This document shows, piece after piece, positions 1-31,120 of a stretch of 48,500 bases of DNA. Below the pieces are notes generated by a model, which saw only the letters and a list, made by a program, of their open reading frames with translations, did not search any database and was not told where the DNA came from. The first letter of the stretch is position 1. Each line of letters starts with the position of its first letter. A program made the position numbers and the translations under genes. Source of the stretch: Tubiluchus corallicola (lineage: Eukaryota > Priapulida > Priapulimorpha > Priapulimorphida > Tubiluchidae). The stretch is from the NCBI GenBank assembly GCA_030141605.1, contig JAQGDQ010000544.1, forward strand, positions 64,001 through 112,500, given 5' to 3'.

Positions 1-315
1 CTAAATACGATATAACAATTGTATACCTAGTTCTTGCCCAGGATTATCCTCGATAATCAGGGAGTGGACTGACATGACGCAAAGGTATGTCACCCCTAGC
101 TAACTAAGAAAATTTTGGCAAGATTACAACTATATATACCTTCTAAGAAGGAAGCCTATACGGCCATTGAATTGGGCATGAATCCAAAACTAGTTTAGGA
201 AAATTACATACTTTAACCTTTGCATAGAGTTAAATGTATACTATGAAACAGGTTTGCAAGGGCTGATTAAGCACTTTCACTCAAGAAGCGCCATACTGTT
301 GTAGTTCCCGACAAC

Positions 316-795
316 ATACATCACACTTGTGTCACTCTCACGGAACCGTAAGTACATCACACTTGTGTCACTCTCACGGAGCCGTAACATACATCACACT
401 TGTGTCACTCTCACGGAACCGTAAGTACATCACACTTGTGTCACTCTCACGGAGCCGTAACATACATCACACTTGTGTCACTCTCACGGAACCGTAAGTA
501 CATCACGCTTGTGTCACTCTCACGGAACGGTAAGTACGTCACACTTGTGTCACTCTCAAGGAGCCGTAACATACATCACACTTGTGTCACTCTCACGGAA
601 CCGTAACATAAATCACACTTGTGTCACTCTCACGGAACCGTAACATACATCACACTTGTGTCACTCTCACGGAACCGTTACATACATCACACTTGTGTCA
701 CTCTCACGGAACCGTAAGTACATCACACTTGTGTCACTCTCACGGAACCGTAAGTACATCACACTTGTGTCACTCACACGGAACCGTGAGCACGT
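316..795. repeat. 36-37-bp minisatellite, 13 copies
   Basis: Unit ends CACTCTCACGGAACCGTAA and contains CACACTTGTGTCAC. Two alternating spacers (ACATACAT or GTACAT before CACACTT) give 36 and 37-38 bp versions in part of the array. The short open frames across it are repeat artefacts. Confidence 0.95.
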
Positions 796-1180
796 ACGAC
801 GGACGTGAACTTATTTTTTTCACCAAGATTCATACCAGTTTCTCGGTAGGCCAGCAGGATGTGACGTTTTTGCGGAAGTACTCGGGAATCTAGGACACGA
901 AGCTATAAAGCAATGCGGTCAAACATACATCATTAAAGAACATCCTGGAGCCATAACGATCAGCTGTGTTTTTCACAGCCTAATGCTTGTACGGAAACGG
1001 AAAACCAACAAAATTGCAAACAGTAAACTGAAATGTGGTGGAATACAGGCAGCAATTCTGCTTGATTTCTTGTATGTTTCTCTGTACGACAGGTTCTTTA
1101 ATACTAGTGATACCACCAATCGAATTAAATAAAAAGATGGACAGTAGTCATCTTTTTGAAAACCAAATCGATTTCAGAGA
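796..1180. other. No feature recognised
   Basis: Unique-looking AT-rich sequence between two repeats; no coding block or element ends seen. Confidence 0.4.
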
Positions 1181-1406
<226 letters not shown>

Positions 1407-2135
1407 CTTTACGTATGCAGAAAAACTTGGTACATTGTAACTAACATACATTTAGCTTGCACCACAGCGACTAGGAAGATTAAAGAGTCCACTAGTGGCG
1501 TTATTATAGGTAATACGCATTATTGCAATAAAATTGTATAGAAAATGCTACAAAAAGGTCTACTCTTAACATCAGCAGAACATGTAGGCCCATATAAACT
1601 CCATCGTCCGCAACATGAGGTAATTAAAATAAGAAATAAAATAAAACTAGAATAAAAATAAAATTAAAAATTGACGGAACTTTTTCAGCAAACGTCTTTG
1701 TAGCCTCTTGCATCGAACGATCACTTTTTCTTAGCTGTCAGTATAAAACGTAATTGAGCATAACGTTTTAGATTCAACAAGATTTTGTGCTTTACAAATG
1801 ATTATTGTCGAAATTACACAGATAAAAAATATTTCCGTTAACATTTCCAGTAAAATGAGTTCTACTGACTATTTAGGAGGCTATTTTCACTTTGCATCAC
1901 GATCTACTTTCACGGAGCAAATTATGCGTCTTGATGTCAGAGAGTTGGAACTTCCGTGCACGTTTTGTTATTAAAACTAATAAGCGGGCTCCATAAAACT
2001 AGCACATTGTATTTTGCATTTGTAGAAATGACAAAAGTTGCCTGATGGTTCATATTGCATACAGTGACCTAAATGTTAGAAGATTCGTTGTTTCTGTATC
2101 ATGCAATTTATTTGCGTTGTAAATAAAACGTGAAA
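1407..2135. other. No feature recognised
   Basis: AT-rich; a stretch of A/T-only words at 1620-1672. No coding or element signature seen. Confidence 0.4.
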
Positions 2136-2690
2136 TGTAACAGAGTGTAAATAATGGAATGAAATGTTTGCAAATGAAGAGAACCTGCAGGGTTTCATAA
2201 CTGCGTATTTTTACAATGTGGCAGAGTGTAAATAATGGGATGCATTGTTTTCTAATGAAGAGAACCTGAAGGGTTTTCTAACTGCCTATTTTTACAATGT
2301 AGCACAGTAGCAGAGTGTAAATAATGGAATGCATTGCTTACTATTGAAGAGAACCTGAAGGGTTTTCTAACTGCCTATTTTTACAATGTAGCACAGTAGC
2401 AAAGTGTAAATAATGAAATACATTGCTTACTAATGAAGAGAACCTGAAGGGATTTATAACTGTGTATTTTTACAATGTAGCACAGTAGCAGAGTGTAAAT
2501 AATGGAATGTATTATTTACTAAAGAAGGGAACCTGAAGGGATTTATAACTGTGTATTTTTACAATGTAGCAGAGTGCAAATAATTGAATGCATTGCTTGC
2601 TAAAGAAGAGAACCCGAAGGGATTTACAACTGTGTATTTTTACAATATAGCAGAGTGTAAACAATGGAATGCATTGCTTGCTAATGGAAA
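2136..2690. repeat. 83-89-bp minisatellite, about 6.5 copies
   Basis: Units start near 2139, 2222, 2312, 2400, 2487, 2570 and 2650 with GCAGAGTGTAAATAATGGAA, then a GAAGAGAACCTGAAGGG core and an ACTGTGTATTTTTACAATGT end. An extra AGCACAGT accounts for the longer units. Confidence 0.93.
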
Positions 2691-2837
2691 ACAGTTTAAA
2701 AATTATGATGTTGTCCTGTACAAATATTTTGGTTTCAGTATAATTGATTAAAAAAATTGTTACAATATTATGTATAGTAATAGTCCAGTATCATCTCTCA
2801 GTTGTGGCAGCAATTGGTGCCTAAGTGTCGTTAATAT

Positions 2838-3415
2838 TAAAGCAAAACCGGACCCAATCTTAAACTGTAAGTCAAAATAATCTACTCCTTTAAAGTATAT
2901 AAAGGTTTCAAAAATGACTTACGTGAAAGAATTATTACCACACAAACGCAATTTTGCCTAGTTCTTCGCTTTTACATGCATTTCGCCTTTCGCTAGTTAG
3001 GCGGGCACTAGCGCCTGCATTTCGGAAATGCGTTGCACAAAAACAAGTGCTGTACCTCTCACTTCAGATGTATCAGTTTGTGATGATTTAGACACGATCG
3101 GCAGCTCATACGTGAGCACAGTGGTGAATTTGAATTTTTATCTTAAACCTTGCCTAGTTTTAGTACAACACACTGAATACCATACAGTAGCACTGTACTT
3201 CAATTTTCGAATGCGTTAGCTCGTGAAATATTTTTGCTGTTGAAAATTATGTTAGTTTGTGATGTCATCAATAGTTGGGGTCGCCCGCCGTTAATTAAGT
3301 TTTTAATCTGTTATTTAATTATCAGAAACGCTTTTGCAGTATGAATTGTGTTAAAATGTATATTTTTATTGGACTTGAATATGGGGTGGTATATGAAAAA
3401 ACACCCTGTCTTCCC
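2838..3415. mobile_element. Dispersed repeat family R1, copy 1
   Basis: About 580 bp, colinear with 36465-37047 and 42524-43110 in the same orientation. Shared blocks include CCAATCTTAAACTGTA, GCGCCTGCATTTCGGAAA and ATCAGAAACGCTTTT. No terminal inverted repeats and no long shared frame, so probably a non-autonomous element or a fragment of a larger one. Confidence 0.85.
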
Positions 3416-4880
3416 CTAAATTCCAAATACACAAACTCTTTTCTGGAACAAAATGAGAGTCTGCTGTATAGTACTGAGTCTACTCTTCCCTCGATACTTA
3501 AGAAATCCTTAAAAATGACTACTTTTAATTAAATTACATCAGTTTCATTCAAAAAGTGGCTTAATTAATTTTGTTTCTGTGGGAATTGTTTAAAGATTCA
3601 CTCTGACACGTAAAACTTACAAAAATACTTGTAAAATAAACTTAATTATTGCTTATAACTAACTTATAAATTTACAGTAACTTGCGCTTTCAGTGATCGT
3701 CAAGTATGATCTTACAGGTAGATAGAACAGCTGCCACAGCACTTTGCCTGGCGGTATCTCCCATACCGTGATACACACACTTTTATTAAACCTTTGTCCT
3801 CGACATCTATTAATAATAACTAGAATCTTTGCTTACCGCACAAAGGAGACGAAAAATTTTGCGCAATATCATTTGCAATGTCAAAAGCAATGCAGACTAC
3901 AGTTGCAGTTTATCTGCTTACAATGAGATCCCGGGGGAGGTAGAAGAGCAAACTGTGCAAGTGTAGCCACTTGTTTATCCTCTTCCCTCGATCGAGAAAA
4001 GACCTGTCGTGAAGCCATTTAATTAGTGTGCTTGCCAGGTATGCTTTTAGCACCTGTGAAGCTGTAAATGATTAACAAGGGTAAATTAGTGTCGCGTTTT
4101 ATCTAGTAAAAACTAAAGAGCTTGAACGCGAAGCTATAAAAGACACGCAGCTCTTTCATCATGTTCTTTACAGGCACAAGCACAATTTAGTTGAGGTAAA
4201 ATCACTGCAATAGTTGCGTGAAAATTACGCAGCGTACGACTAAATAATTGCTTGGCAGATTTAAATAAGAGCATGGGATATCTACTTTCATAGCACTGAA
4301 CAGAGTGTTGTTAGTTCACGACGAGTTCTATAGTCTAGGCAGAATGAAATTTGTTACTTTAAGCTGCAGAAACAGCCTTTATGATTCTTCATTCAGCAAC
4401 GGATATTTGTTGAAAAAATAAAAGTTACGAAAAATACTATTACCATAGCACATCTAAACGCATATGATGAGATGATGATGGCGACGGTTATGACAACGAT
4501 GATAACGACTCCAATAATGATCGTGATGACGACGATGACAGGCATGCAGTGACGATGGTAACGTCAGTGGCGAAGATGACGATGTCCGATAATGACATTA
4601 ATGATAATCAGAATGCAGTGAAACTTATGACCTTTAAAAATTTCAAAAATCTTTTGCCATTAGTAATAATTTGTGAAATCAATATAAGTTATCGTAATGT
4701 TGTTTTTTTTGCAGACAGTTATTTGTACGATCTACTTTTTTTTCGTTAATTAGATACGCTAAAGTTTGACAGAAATTTAAACATTGAATGTTTACAATAT
4801 CACTAAAGATATCCCTGGACGTCCTAAAATTGCACAATTGGACTAACAAGTACCTATACATAATTTATTCGTTTTATGTT
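3416..4880. other. No gene recognised; short GATGACGA-rich patch
   Basis: Mostly featureless. 4462-4580 is enriched in degenerate GATGAC/ACGATG trinucleotide words (an old, broken microsatellite). Confidence 0.4.
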
Positions 4881-5621
4881 TTACGGAACATCATTCTCTT
4901 CGTTGTGAAAAGAAGCGTTTCACAAGCAGCGCTGTTGTCTTCCATCCACGTGAATCCTGGTTAAAAGACAACCTACGGTGTATTAACACTTTGTACATGG
5001 GGTACATAAAAGCTTGCCTCGAGGTCCGCCTAACGACAACCAATGATTTACGTCTCTGTGCAATCGGCATGCCACATTTGAGTGCACATGTAAAAAACAA
5101 ACAAGTGAAATTTTGGTCAAGAATGCGCGACCATGTTGACTTGCAAGAACCATTATTTAATTCGATGCTTTGTTTTTAGCTGAATCTTGCAGAAGCCGTG
5201 CAGCTAAATACGTTTCTAACGTTAGGTCATTGCACGAAAATCCTATCGATGTGGAAAGGGCAACTTATGTGACAAAATCCTTACCTCATCTGGATCTAAG
5301 TACAAAATCTACAGAACAATCTATCCTCGATTAGATGTACATAAAGTCTACGTAAACCGGGAGTTCAGTGTTAATGTACCTGCAGTAAAAAGACTTGCGT
5401 TTACAAGATCACGCTTGTCCGCTCATATTCTCATGATAGAAAGACCAAGATGGAATAGGATACCCAGGGAAGAGCACCTCTGTGTTTGCAGAACGGACGT
5501 TCAGGATGAAGAACACACACTGGGTCACTGTGTGAAAAGTGAACATTTTAGAGAACTTTGTATCAATTTGGACTTCACTAATGTGCAGTCAGAGTATAAG
5601 TTTTGGACCAACATAATCTAA
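4880..5621 (+). pseudogene. LINE-type retrotransposon 3' remnant (post-RT region and CCHC-like end)
   Basis: 4991-5179 contains YIKACLEVRLTTTNDLRLCA and KNKQVKFWSRM, typical of the region after reverse transcriptase in invertebrate LINEs. 5415-5621, in another frame, contains RIPREEHLCVC, then DEEHTLGHC, the 'R.C.C...DE.H....C' zinc-knuckle-like end. Frame change and stops show it is dead. Confidence 0.6.
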
Positions 5622-7310
5622 TGCATTTTGTTTATGAGCTATTTAATATTTTGAAATGATCATATTTTGTTATAACTAACCTAACTAATCAATTGTTACT
5701 GTTTTGAATGGACTGTCGCCAGTTAGTAAATTTACTACTGCTACTTACATATAGCGCTGCTATTAATATTTCCGCTATGTATTGATAGAATCCTGCTGCT
5801 TTCATAAAAAATAACTGGTGCCACAAAGATTTTACCGCCCTCTCCACATTCAGGACCTCACTATTTGCCACTTTTAAACGTGCAATTAGCAGATGAAAAG
5901 TTGTCCACATATTTCCATGTTTGCTATCAGATGTGAAATTCCCACATAGTAAAATAAGTGAAAAATAAGAGTGTCGAACTCACTCTTTCGTATTTACATA
6001 ATAATTGCTGATTAAGTATACAAAAAAACAAAATATTTACATCGAAGGCATACTTGTAACCTGCATATGGATTGGTAAAATCAATGATTATATCAAAAAT
6101 GATTTACTCACTATTTTAAACAAGCAAAGTGTGCAAATCTTCCAATTAATCCACTTAATCTTCGATTGAGTTACGTTTCTGAGTGTCCACGCATGAAGCC
6201 ATACTAATCACTCACTAACTAAATGATGAAACCAGAGGCCCGCTGGATTTAAAACCGTGCGCAAGCTATTGATTTGCGCAGCTCTATAAACAACTGGGCT
6301 GCAATTTATGGCCACTTCTGTGCCTCAACAGGGCAGCAGTTCTATTAGCCACACACATGGGACGCATTGAAAGCTTTCTAAGTGCTCCCTACAAAAAATA
6401 CGCACCTGCTTTTCAAAATTAAATTTTGAAAAATCAATTTCAATCAATGCTTATGTAACTACTTAATGAGCAACTGAGCTAATTTAATGTTAATGCCTTC
6501 AGTTTGAGGCTGCTGACGCCCAATAGCGTTTCGCGCTCTTATCAACTGATGGCGCCAGCGTCGACGATATGAAGTTTAACTACAGTGAATTAATTTGACG
6601 CCAGCTACAAAATCCTTTACAATAGCAAGTCAAGCTAGACTATCTTTGACCTTGTACTCACTTTGACAGCTGGTTGCTTAATAATATGCGAACAATATTA
6701 TTTACTGAAGACAAAAAAAAAACTAAAAATGTGAAAAATACATCGAAAGATTTTTCCAGATATACCTTTTTTTACTCATGTATGGTCAGTGGAGGCGATC
6801 AATATTTACACTTATTTAAGATTTACTTATTGTGTTATATTCTTGGATACGAATGAGGTGAGAATCATAATCTAGTCCGTAATAAAGCAGATAAAGAAAA
6901 AATCAAGCTACGATTACATGTACTTATAGTACTGATATTCGACAGATCCCTACAAGAACGTTTTTGATCTACTTCCGGTTGTACTAGCTATCTTTTTGCG
7001 TTTATGTTTTTAAAAACACTTATTGTGCTGAGCTTGTCACTGTAGACAATTGCACGTCGGCTAGAACTTGTAATTTGTTGCGTACTGGATCGTTCTCTTC
7101 ATGCGAGTGTAAATGCTGAGCACTCAAAACCGTGTGTGAAAATTACATAAGAATGTATTTGCCGATTTTTTAAAAGTTCTGATCAGAAATCGTCGTTCAC
7201 AAGAACTAATGAATGAATTCTTTGCTTTAGCAAAGAGAAAGAACAAAGTTATACTAAATCTTGTATCAGTTTTTTGTTACGTTGTGCTATTGTTATGCTA
7301 TAATTATTAT
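5622..7310. other. No feature recognised
   Basis: AT-rich sequence, the first part possibly the 3' UTR of the LINE remnant. No exon-like block found on either strand. Confidence 0.4.
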
Positions 7311-7604
7311 GTTATTTTATGTTTATGTTATGTTATGTTATGTTATGTTATGTTATGTTATGTTATGTTATGTCGTGTCGTGTCGTGTCGTGTCGTGTCG
7401 TGTCGTGTCGTGTCGTTGCGTTGTGTTGTTTTGTTTTGTGTTGTGTTGTTTTATGTTATGTCATGTCATGTCACGTCACGTTACGTTACGTCATGTTATG
7501 TTATGTTATGTTATGTTATGTTATGTTATGTTATGTTATGTTATGTTATGTTATGTTATGTTATGTTATGTTATGTTATGTTATGTTATGTTATGTTATG
7601 TTAT
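7311..7604. repeat. (ATGTT)n pentanucleotide array with internal GTCGT block
   Basis: ATGTT at both ends (7320-7370, 7485-7604); between them GTCGT units, then TTGTG/TTTTG and CATGT/CACGT variants. Order of variants suggests successive transitions spreading by slippage. Confidence 0.95.
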
Positions 7605-10075
7605 AGTTGTTGCAAATTTCATGACCTTATTTGGTTCTTCCATGTGAAAACATATTGTAGATTTTCTCATTAACAGAATAATGCAACAGGTTTACTTTCT
7701 GGAGCAGAGCAAAAACTGACTGCATTAACAGATGGGTACTGATTAGTTGTTTGTGTATGTAGTTTGAGAATTTAGCAATAGAAACCTTTCTGCGCACTGG
7801 GTTATTACGGAGCCTGGACTGTGACGTCACGTCAACTGCTGCATAATTAATTTGATGTCAGCGTACTAATTAACATCGACGCGCTTGTACAGAGTGACGT
7901 TCTGGGAATTTTTGCTGCATGTCGTTCTGGTTGGCCAGTGACTTAGTCAGACTGGCATTATAGTTTTTGAAAGCAGGACAGACAGTAGTCTTCAATGCAG
8001 CCATCCTCGCAGCTGTATTTTATATACGGAGATCGTCAAAATAGCTATGATTAAAGAAAAGTCCCACAATTAAAAAAAACAAGAAAAACACGACGTTTCA
8101 ACCTGCCGCTGTAGTTTATGTTTAGGTGAAAGAAAAAGTAAAAAGAGCACGTGAAATTACCAATACAAATTTTTTTCTGAGATTGACTTTTTAATATTGT
8201 TAGGAGTTGAAGTTGAACAAAAAGTTACATTAAACCCGATGCGACGCATTTACTACATTATTATTAATTTATTAACGATGAACAAAAGGAACAAATGTGA
8301 TATCACTGCTATCTGGAGCCTCTAGCCTCTATAGTTAACAACTAACTCAAAGTGGGTCAGATACGAGAAGCCAACCTGGCGCTCAATTTTGAATAAACCA
8401 GCGGGTCGTAGCATCACTATTAGCATATGAAAATGTCACGCTGAAGAAAAGGGACAATCACAGAGAAACAGCACTGAAGCAAGGCAAATAAAAAACATAT
8501 TAAGTAAATGTACTTAAGCGAATGTTTGCTTAAAAAACACATTAAGCAAACACAAGGCCGGTGATCTTGTGTGATTTCTTTCACCTGATGATAAATTACA
8601 GCAGTAATTAGAAATGTCGTGCTTTCCTTGTTTTTAATTGTGAGATTGTCCGTTAGTTGTCGCTATTCTTCTCATTAAGATTCAATGATTTCCGTTAAAA
8701 TAGCATTGAGTTAATGTGACGTGTTGTACAAACTGTGTATGTGACATAGTAATTAATTAGATAATATATCTTTTGGCTATCTAACTGCTGAATTGTATTT
8801 CGATGTTGTTTCTAAATTCTGATAGATTTGTTTGTTTTAGATGCCTTGACAATGAACAGTTTGTTCGGAAACCGGTCGGCAATGAATTTCATTTTGATGT
8901 AGGTACATCTATTTGCCAAATATAGATAATTTAACTAGATATTATTAATTATTGTTTAATGGTTTAGTATTAATGGTTGCAAGATATGCACGTATTAAAT
9001 GACGCAATGCGTGACGTCACACACCTGCACTCGGCGACTCGACTAACAGTCATTGTACTGATGTTAGAATTTGCCTCTCTGGAAAATGCCTCTACATTTT
9101 GTATTGCGAGTAAGGTCAATCTAGGATGTCATGCACTGGTATGTTCTGCAGGTATAGCAAGTATAAAAATTCTTCTATGGTTAAAGTGAGACTGTCCCCT
9201 TCTAGCTCGGATTTTGCAGTATTGTACAAAGAGTCAAGCTACTTAGTTAAAGAGGACAGGAGAGATTTAGTATCGAAGCAGTTTATTGAACTGTAGCATC
9301 GAGAAGGTAGACGTTGAATATGTCATCATAATAAAGGAAACATTGAAAAATGCGTATTACCTATAACAATGCTATCAGAGGACTCTTTAATCTTCCTAGT
9401 CGCTGTAGTGCAAGCCTAATGTACGTTAGCTACAATGTACCAAGTTTTTTCATGCATACGTAGGAAACAAGGCGCCACCAACAGCTCAATATTTAAAAAG
9501 GAATATAAAAACAGTTTTAAATTCCCAAACCATTAAAAGGCTACTACGTATTATTCTTTAAAACGCAAAACAAGACTTACCGCTTACACTACTCGTTTAG
9601 CCGACTAGTTCTTAACTTTCACAAAACTAAATTACGAGAGCGTTTTGATTTCCCTTAAGTGCGTTTTAATAAAGATGAAAATTGCGTTCATCAACTCAAC
9701 AATCACTAAAATTAGATTAATTATCAATTTGAGCTGCCCAACCCTATCGTAAACTAGCATTTTGGCTAGTCGTAAAATGATATTTATAGACGTTTAACTC
9801 GTATTTTAAAATCAGTTCTTTCAGTAAAATAGAGATTAATGTCGCATGATTTTAGCTGCCAAAGATGTTGAAAGTTGTAAAACAAAATTTTCGGCGCGTA
9901 TTACATGCAATTAGAAAATTGCAGACCACACTAAGCAAGTCTGGACTCAATGTAATACTTTTCAAGTATGTTCAAATTTCCATGTAACTGATTTAGAGGC
10001 GAGGAAGTAGCCTTTGATTAGATCGAGTGCAGACCGAGCCTAGTTTTTTTAATAATAACTATAATAGCATCAGTA
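7605..10075. other. No feature recognised
   Basis: About 2.5 kb without a supportable exon, RNA gene or element. Short open frames (for example 8977-9189) show no family motif. Confidence 0.4.
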
Positions 10076-10409
10076 ACTGCAATGAGCAATGGCAGTGACA
10101 ACAACAGCAGCAACAGTGGCACTAACAACAGCAACAGAAGCAACAAGAGCAAGAGTAACATCAGCAGCAAAACAACAGCAACTACAACAGCAGTAACAGC
10201 AACAATAACAACAGTAAGAGCAACAGCCATAGACACAACAGGAACAACAGTAACAGCAGCAGCAAAACAACAATAAAAACAACAGCAACAACCACGACAA
10301 CTATAACGATAACGAAAAACGGCAGCAGCAGGAACATCAACAGCAACAGCAACACCAGCAGCAACAACAACAACAACAACAAGAACAATAGCAGCAGTAT
10401 CAACATCAT

Positions 10410-10463
<54 letters not shown>

Positions 10464-10470
10464 AGCTTCA
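10076..10470. repeat. CAA/CAG/ACA trinucleotide-rich tract
   Basis: Imperfect CAA, CAG and AACAAC words ending in a cleaner (CAA)n at 10425-10462. Degenerate left half, younger right end. The overlapping poly-Leu and Ser/Asn frames on both strands are artefacts. Confidence 0.9.
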
Positions 10471-11465
10471 GACAAAAACAACGTTGTTGCTGTTCAGCTC
10501 TTTGCGGTTATAATACAGTCACATTGATGCGACTATACTGTGATAGACTAAGTATTGCAAATTCTCATCAACTGTAGTTGCAAAGCAAAATAATACTGCT
10601 TCCGGCTGGCTTCAACTTTTACATCTTTAAGGAATACCGGACAATTGTTTAGACTCAAAGTTAGCAATTGTTTCTTATATTTGAATAATTAGCTTAGAAA
10701 GTTAATTAACGGCAACCGAACACAGCTATTGCTTACGTCAGAAACTTACCACAGTTTGTGCAATGGCAGGCGTCTTCCCTTGTGCGTCAAGCACGTTTGC
10801 ATAAGCGTTACGGTAGTGCTTAAACGCGTGATGTCACGAAAATGGGCACTACGTCATATGACGCCTTCATAGAAACTAATACTGCAGTTCATGATCATGG
10901 TTATCACTGTACCGCCTTCTATTTGCCGGCCACGCGCATGTGACAAAAAGGCGCCGTTGCCAAACTTAGTAGATTGTCTGAATCGCGCGTAGCTTTGAAA
11001 GTTTAACAAAATTTGAGTATCCGAGGCAATTATTGTTTAACCTAAGCTTTGATTTAAAAAAAAGCTATTGTAGTTTTCAATATTTTAGAGCATTCTTTAT
11101 TCTGAACTAATGTTTACACAATCGTCCTTTAAAAACGCCGATTTGCTGTTTGCAATTACAACAGTTATCAGAGAAATAGGTCTGCTCAATACCAAACTAG
11201 ATTTCTTCAAGGTAGTTCAATAAATTCATTTCCCATGATGTCGCAATATTAGTTGACTTGATATTGTTGATTCATAGTTGGCTTGCCTCTGAAATATACA
11301 TGTATTGGACTTAAACTGCCAAAGTTTGATTTACTGTAAACAGCTATATACACTCGCTGTTTTTCTCTGTGTGTAACAAGAATCTTCTTCACAGGCAGTA
11401 TTTGTTCCATATTTAGTAAAAATAAAGTCTAAGTTTTTAAACAAATTTCTTGTATTTATTTGCTA
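10471..11465. other. No feature recognised
   Basis: Nothing coding or repetitive identified. Confidence 0.4.
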
Positions 11466-11870
11466 TCGTAAATAATAATAATAATATTTATTTTGTATAA
11501 CGTCTAGATCTACGGACAGCACCACTGACAATATTTAAAGAATCTTCACAAAGGTTCTAAAATCATCATAACGGACTTAAAATTTGCAAGATTAAACAGT
11601 AATCCTACTAAATTTCATAAAATTGCAATAAATAGATACCTAAAGACCACACAGATTTACAAAATACGGGCATATAACGACAATTCAAAATTACTTCAAA
11701 GGGTGTATGCTACTTTAAATAAGTATGTTTTAATCTGTATTTTAACAGTGTTAGCGTTCGAAAGTGTTCTGACGTGGATAGGCAGGCTGTTCCATAGAGT
11801 TGGTCCTGCAACAGTAAATGACCTATCGCCCATAGTGGAACAGCGGTTTGAAATTGTTGGACGAATCATG
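11466..11870. mobile_element. Interspersed repeat fragment with AAT head
   Basis: Begins AATAATAATAATATTTATTT then GTATAACG, and contains AGGCAGGCTGTTCCATAGAG. This wording resembles a non-coding repeat type known from several marine invertebrate genomes; assignment is from memory. Confidence 0.4.
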
Positions 11871-12202
11871 TCACAAATGTAACATCCATTATAATTCCAT
11901 CATTTTTACCTTCCCTTTTTTGCACCCCAACATCTACACCATTAATTGTATCATAGTCGCACAAGTAATACTTCTGACTATAATGCAAGCAACAATTTAT
12001 GTAGATATCATTGTCAAGTGGATTTTATTATGAAACTGATGTAATTATGTAATCCTATGTATACCATGTTATCATAATGTGTTTTGCTATATCGTATTGT
12101 TGTTGGGTGTTTTCATAATAAAAAAATAACAATAAACATCTTCCAGAGTTTTTGTTCTATCAATTTCTAACACGCATTTTCAATAAATGTATCAAATTTA
12201 GA
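11871..12202. other. No feature recognised; downstream of copy A
   Basis: AT-rich sequence past the candidate poly(A) signal of copy A. Confidence 0.4.
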
Positions 12203-12208
12203 TTTATT
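12203..12208 (-). terminator. Candidate poly(A) signal of copy A
   Basis: AATAAA on the minus strand, about 147 nt past the TAA, in AT-rich sequence. Position and orientation suit a short 3' UTR. No transcript evidence. Confidence 0.5.
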
Positions 12209-12354
12209 TTTGTAGACAATTAGATGTTAACTTAGAATTCTGTAATGACTGTATTGAAAAATTTTGTGAGTAATAACAATAACAATGCCAAAACATCAGC
12301 TTATGTTTTGAGCAATTTTAACTGCAACTTTGGTAGAAAGACGGTATTTTGTTT

Positions 12355-30130
<17,776 letters not shown>

Positions 30131-30400
30131 CTTATGCGACTCTAGCTGTATGTTTTAAGCAATAGTAAGATACAAAGGCATAGCTTAAGTTCGGTTAAAG
30201 GCTGCACTTTGATTTGTACGCAAACACAGAGCGAAATGTGTTTTTGCAAACTTTTGTGACAGTGAGATTGATTATCAGATGAACTTTTCTTGTTAGATTA
30301 AAAGGCATTCATGACTGTGTTACACAATATAATGATCAATTATAAATAAGTAAGGCAGAATATACACTTAAGAACAATGGTACCGAGTCTGAAATTCATC

Positions 30401-30765
30401 GTGTAGTGCATTGTACACACGATAGGTTTTACACGTCAAATGTAGACACAGGAAAGTTCAAATGTGACTTAAGTAAGTCAAATGTAGACATAGGAATTTC
30501 GAATGTGTTTTGGTAACTCAAATGTGACTTAGGTAAGTCAAATATAGACATAGGACATTTGACTTGACATGTGTCTACATTTGACTTACCAAAAACGTTT
30601 AAGATTTCCTAAAAACTATTGTTAACACATTTGAACTACCAAAGTCTACATTTGAGTTAACAAGACACATTTGAATTACCTAAATCTACATTTGAGTTAA
30701 CGCAGGATTACATTTGACATGTAAAACCTATTGTGTTAAAATTTTTCCTGTAGTGTGACCAAATA
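30401..30765. mobile_element. Foldback (MITE-like) element upstream of copy A
   Basis: 30417-30444 and 30709-30736 are inverted repeats, 26 of 28 matching (core ATAGGTTTTACA). Internally, TCAAATGTAGACA/TCAAATGTG words repeat in one orientation on the left and inverted on the right, so the whole can form a long imperfect hairpin. The right edge extends to CACTACAGGAAAAATTTT (minus strand); the left edge is less conserved. Confidence 0.8.
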
Positions 30766-31120
30766 TATGCTTTCTATGTGATGTCGAATGTTACAAGTTT
30801 AAACTAAATGTACAGCAAAACTGTTAGACCATTAACACCAATGGATTGATGAATCCTTTCCTTTGAAACCGGTTGGTTATTAAAAATTGCGACTTTTTCC
30901 TTACAATCTTGCTTTACCATTCCTACATCCGCATGTCTAATCCAGCTATATACAAAACATATTAATATTGTTAAAAGGAAACCATAAAACGTTTTAAAAC
31001 CTTGTTTGTTTGTTTTGTGGTTTTGCTTTAATAATATGAAAATATTCTATACAATCTTTCGGTGTCTGAAATGTTTGTTAACGCGTAGTTACGATTTCAT
31101 AGTTGCTGATTCATTTTTAG

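Noticed and set aside
316-795. CRISPR-like array
   Set aside because: The 'spacers' are themselves repeated and only a few bases long; eukaryotic context; a plain minisatellite.
7209-7673. Overlapping long frames over the ATGTT array
   Set aside because: A 5-bp repeat without stops opens all three frames on one strand. Low-complexity translation only.
10018-10481. Poly-Leu or Ser/Asn-rich frames on both strands
   Set aside because: Product of the CAA/CAG tract; open on both strands, no start context or splice partners.
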